A stretch of 34,544 nucleotides of DNA, taken from Gnetum montanum (Eukaryota; Streptophyta; Gnetopsida; Gnetales; Gnetaceae). Below, in pieces: positions 31,254-34,544 of this stretch. Both the position numbers and the translations under genes were made by a program. Location of the stretch: positions 123,805-158,348 of the forward strand of contig MNCI01034249.1 of NCBI GenBank assembly GCA_015680685.1. The letters run 5' to 3'. Each line of letters begins with the position of its first letter. Position 1 is the stretch's first letter. The notes under the pieces were generated by a model. That model worked only from the letters and a program-made list of their open reading frames with translations, did not search any database and was not told the origin of the DNA.

Positions 31254-32437
31254 ATGGCATACCAAGTTTTGGAGTATTTTAAGACTCCCTCTCCTAGAAT
31301 AGATACTCCACATGCATACCATCCTCCGAATCCATCCGCATCTCTTACACCGATAGTTCCACTACCACCTGCTCCAATGATGCAAGGGGAACTCCCCACT
31401 CAACCGCAACAACGTAATGCTACGAGAGCTATAAACCTTCAACCCACTGCTAGTTCTAACAACCATACAAAGATAAGACCTTTCTTTAGAACTAATAGTC
31501 CAAACAAGCTCTCACAACCACAAGCGGTTGAGTCTATGACCACTCCTCCATCAAGTAAGGCTTCAGAGCTCCCTTCAAACCAAAAACAAAGCTCAACGCA
31601 TACGGTTATGTTAACACATACCATCACTAACTGGATAAAGGTGGGCTACCTTCCTAGGAAACTCTCTGACCCTAGAAGTCCCTTAATCTACCTCCAAGTT
31701 GCTGGGAATGAACCACACAAGGCTCTTCTTGACTCAGGTTCTGGAGTAAACTTAATATTGCAAGAAATGTATAAAGCCTGGAACCTACCCCACTCAAGAA
31801 GAGCAATATTCAATTAGAGCTAGCTAACCAGTCCATCATTGTCCCTTTGGGACTTGTGGACGACATTATTACCACTATGTGTGGTTGGTCATACCTAGTT
31901 GATTTCCTAGTGATATAAGTCAACAATAATAAAGGGGACTTCCTAATTATAATGGGGAGGGCATGGATAAGTACCATAAATGCATGCCTAGGAATCCATG
32001 ATCTTTCCTTGAAAATATCTAAGGAAAACATTTATGGAAAGATTGAGAAGAAGAAAGTTCCATGCATCACATACAGTGATACAGAGGGTGATGACATGGA
32101 GGAATGCTCAACATCTCCTGCATGCAACTAGTGTGCTCAAGAAATTAACATAGAAAGATGCTTGTATGTAGCAACCACACAACAAGAGAACACCCAGTGG
32201 TTGACAACTAATCAAGAGAGAAACCCACCAATATGCATGGAACTAACTGGGGGAACAACTTGCAACCACAACGAAAGCATAGATACATTGGAATGTGAGT
32301 GTTGCCAACTTCCAACCCTTAATCTAAAAACATCAATTGGGAGAAGTTGGACACTTCTAAAAAAATCAAATAAGCACTCATTATTTTGGATCTCTCCCTT
32401 TCAATTCGATCATGGGGGAGATGGCCACCTATGCTGA
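31254..32437 (+). pseudogene. Pro-rich linker, aspartic protease and truncated pol start
   Basis: An open frame 31254-31817 (187 codons) has a Pro/Ser/Gln-rich first part. It then holds HTVMLTHTITNWIK and the protease motif ALLDSGSGVNLI, with active-site Asp-Ser-Gly intact at 31731-31739. After a stop at 31815 the homology continues with LVDDIITTMCG and NNKGDFLIIMGRAW (about 31856-31970), and in 32162-32437 with NTQWLT. In the relative on the minus strand this leads into RT. Here it runs into unrelated sequence from about 32335 and ends at 32437. The RT, RNase H and integrase are absent. It would cleave Gag if expressed whole. Confidence 0.72.
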
Positions 32438-34293
32438 TCATTTGAGGCCCTCAATTCTTTTTAAATTTTTTTTTTACACATTTTTGTTTTGCACATTTTT
32501 GTTTTACAGATTTCTTTAACTTTTCTTATTTTTTTTTACAACATCGTTTATACTTTTTCTTTTATTTGTATGTGTATGTGTGTGTTTTATCCATTTTGTT
32601 AGGTTTGTCACCCAATAAGTACTCTTAATGATGGTATGAACTGTTTTCTATTAATTGCTAATGTTTGGTTTTTACCTTTAAGTTATGATATTGATACTAA
32701 GGTATGGTTCTTTTGATATAATAGGCAATGAGTTCACATCACCCATGCATCCATAATTCCTATGGTTTCTCTTGGCTTGGAACTGTACAATCACCTTTCT
32801 CAATAATAAGAACTATCAACGAATCGGTGACTGAGCATTTCTCAAACTAAGGAAGGACTCAAGGATTGAAAAGGGTGTGGCTTCAAGGGAACTTGATGTG
32901 CTTGTGCTGCCCATTCTCTTGGGTGCTTGGATGTTTTCTTCTCGAGTTTTCTTACTATTCCAACGATTGTCATATTATCGGGAAGCTGAGTAAATAAAAA
33001 TAATAAGTCTTTACATGGTGTGGTTCTCACGTAAAAACACAATAAAAACCTATGAGAATTCAAAGCACACCCCTTAGATGAAATAATCATTTGGGCTACA
33101 AGCACTGGTTATGGAACCAAAATAAACATGTTCCCTTTAACTAAGGCCCTTCTTGCTTTCTATTCCCTCTTCCTTCATTTTGTCGAAATGGTGGTGGCTC
33201 TTGGGTGAAGGCATTCTTGTTACTTCAAGTGGATAGATTGGCCAAATGTATTAATGTGAAGTCACTGGATGTGGTTTGTTTGAGGCTGGACTTGGAATGG
33301 GATCTACTAAGTTACATTAATCATTAAATACATAAGGGGTTGTACACCACCTTGTTCTTGAGATTCCATTCCATTCTCTTCTCTCCATCCTTCTTTTCCC
33401 ATTTATCCCCTCATTGTCAGTTGTATCAGTGGTCCTTATCTTGGTGGATGCATTATTTTCTTTTTGGTAAATTCTTGTGGTTAAGACTTTAACTCTTGTT
33501 TCCAAATGACATTCCTAGAGCCTACAGACTCTTTGAATGTGGGATTGTCAGGGCATTAAGGGCACGATTCTGCTTTGGGGAGGACCCACTGACATTCCTA
33601 TTTGGTTCATCCATTAATTTATTTCCTTTAAAAATTTCTACAATCACCATTTATTTTGTTCATTTCCATCCTGGACATCCCTTTCATTGGCGTTATAGTT
33701 GTTTCTTTTTCTTCATTCTTTTGCTACTGGAGGTTCGCTCTCAGTCATGGAGGTCTTGGTCCAATTTTTTCAATTTTTTCCAAACCCCTACACCTTGGGT
33801 AGGCACCAATATTGTATCTCTAGATCCATATCAACCATACCATAACTCAGCCAATGGACCTTACACTGAGGCAAGGTATCAACTGCATTGTGATTTGTTA
33901 CCCTTGCTAATATGACACTGTGTTGTATGTGCAGATGGCAATCATACCTTACAATGGATTGGACCTGGAGAGAACACTTAGAATGGATTGGTGCTAAAGT
34001 AGTTATGCAAGGAACAAGATTGATGGTGCACTTATGGATGGACAATGAAAGATGCAATCTTGGCATTAGTAGTAGCAGACTTCTTCTCTTCTGTCTTCTC
34101 TCTCAACTACCAAATAAGGCCTGATGTCAAATGTATAAAGTGTTCACTCTTGTCGTGAACACCAGTTTTATCATGTTCTGTAATGATGATCCGTTCACAT
34201 GTCATCCCATTCACCATTAGTTCCATTCAAGTCAATAATCCCATGCCTTCCCAATATTTTGTAAGGAACTTGAGGATGAGTTTTTATTTAGTC
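32438..34293 (+). other. 3' non-coding spacer of the element
   Basis: T-rich sequence with short direct repeats ('cacatttttgttttgcacatttttgttttaca', 32478-32507) begins the spacer, which then carries no recognised domain. Open frames at 33496-33915 and 33912-34124 lack any familiar motif. I take them as chance or as the remains of an unidentified accessory region. A possible 3' splice-site-like sequence, 'tgtgttgtatgtgcag', lies at 33919-33934. Confidence 0.5.
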
Positions 34294-34302
34294 ATGGGGG
34301 TA
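34294..34302 (+). other. Polypurine tract
   Basis: ATGGGGGTA stands directly before the 3' LTR start TGATGGGA, with the family's upstream 'gaggatgag' motif at 34272-34280. It would prime plus-strand synthesis. Confidence 0.7.
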
Positions 34303-34544
34303 TGATGGGACGCGATATTACATGGGTCACAATATTGCGTACGCGATATCACATATGTGATATCACGTACACGGTATCACAGCCCACCGCCAATTCTATA
34401 AATAAGAAGCAGCTCTCCCTTGTTTCTCCATCTAGATATAGACCTTAGCCAAACTCTTTCCATTTTTCCATTCCAAAGTTAGAATAATTTCCATGTGCCC
34501 GCAGTAGGAGTCCCAAAGTGAACAGATATTTATTTGAGCAATTC
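34303..34544 (+). repeat. 3' LTR, cut by the window end
   Basis: It matches the first ~215 bases of the LTR at 28130: the same TATAAATAAGA(A/G)GCAGCTCTCCCTTG and later 'tagaataatttccatgtgcc'. It carries extra palindromic sequence before the TATA box (34341-34368 region). TATA box is at 34397-34404. Confidence 0.85.
34345..34364. repeat. 20-nt perfect palindrome in LTR promoter
   Basis: GATATCACATATGTGATATC is its own reverse complement. It lies about 32 bases before the TATA box and falls inside the 28-nt segment missing from the 5' LTR. Neighbouring copies of a TATCAC/GTGATA-like half-site are at 34375-34380 and, in the 5' LTR, 28159-28165 and 28176-28182. Confidence 0.8.

Larger units (their letters stand above)
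28130..34544 (+). mobile_element. Family-A (Athila-like) element lacking RT and integrase, right end outside window
   Basis: It has a 5' LTR, PBS, gag, protease, 3' spacer, PPT and 3' LTR in normal order within about 6.4 kb. Post-protease coding stops near 32437 and no RT, RNase H or integrase motifs follow, in contrast to the relative at 20.3-22.5 kb. It therefore looks like a non-autonomous derivative that would need enzymes from a full relative. CpG-rich LTRs and longer reading frames suggest it is the youngest insertion here. Confidence 0.75.

Noticed and set aside
33496-33915. 139-codon open frame rich in Phe and Ser
   Set aside because: T-rich sequence gives the hydrophobic content. 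No domain, no conserved counterpart in the sister elements seen here.
33919-33934. 3' splice-site-like sequence
   Set aside because: A pyrimidine-poor match with no donor or exon partner; could be chance.

Overview
This window is repeat-dominated plant nuclear DNA with no intact host gene in view. The recognisable coding is almost entirely broken Ty3/gypsy retrotransposon sequence. One Tat-type pol (reverse transcriptase, RNase H, a second 'archaeal-type' RNase H, integrase) and several copies of an Athila-like family are present. Both lineages are known only from plants. The density of old, nested, slowly decaying copies, plus an integrated pararetrovirus fragment, suits a very large genome such as a conifer or another gymnosperm, but the species cannot be read from the sequence.

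Layout: (1) 1-3752, decayed 3' internal part of a family-A (Athila-like) element, with a broken coiled-coil ORF and a polypurine tract. (2) 3753-4566, its 3' LTR, followed directly by a fragment of a CCR4-like deadenylase gene and about 1 kb of further sequence. This LTR-plus-gene block recurs at 25835-27772. (3) About 7.1-17.6 kb, a Tat element: RT/RNase H at 9.04-10.49 kb, second RNase H and integrase at 13.6-15.1 kb, with hairpin-rich and tandem repeats on both sides. (4) 10.49-13.61 kb, a piece of an endogenous pararetrovirus (Caulimoviridae-like coat protein ORF and the start of a protease-bearing ORF) sitting inside the Tat pol gene, between its two RNase H domains. (5) 18.7-25.8 kb, minus-strand family-A sequence: LTR, PBS, gag, protease, RT and RNase H, then abruptly a second gag copy. 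Its LTR lies inside the second copy of the LTR/CCR4 block. (6) 28130 to the window end, a younger plus-strand family-A element with both LTRs (the 3' one cut by the window edge), PBS, gag and protease, but no RT or integrase.

The layers have different ages. The Tat element and the minus-strand element are full of stops and poor in CpG. The pararetroviral piece and the element at 28.1 kb keep many CpGs and fairly long reading frames. Most readable nonsense changes fit C-to-T change at Gln or Arg codons, the expected decay of methylated, silenced DNA.

The points most worth following are the virus piece nested between the two RNase H domains, the duplicated LTR/CCR4 junction, the palindromic modules flanking the Tat coding region, and a 28-nt palindromic insertion that distinguishes the two LTRs of the youngest element. 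I found no clear evidence of a wholly new functional system.
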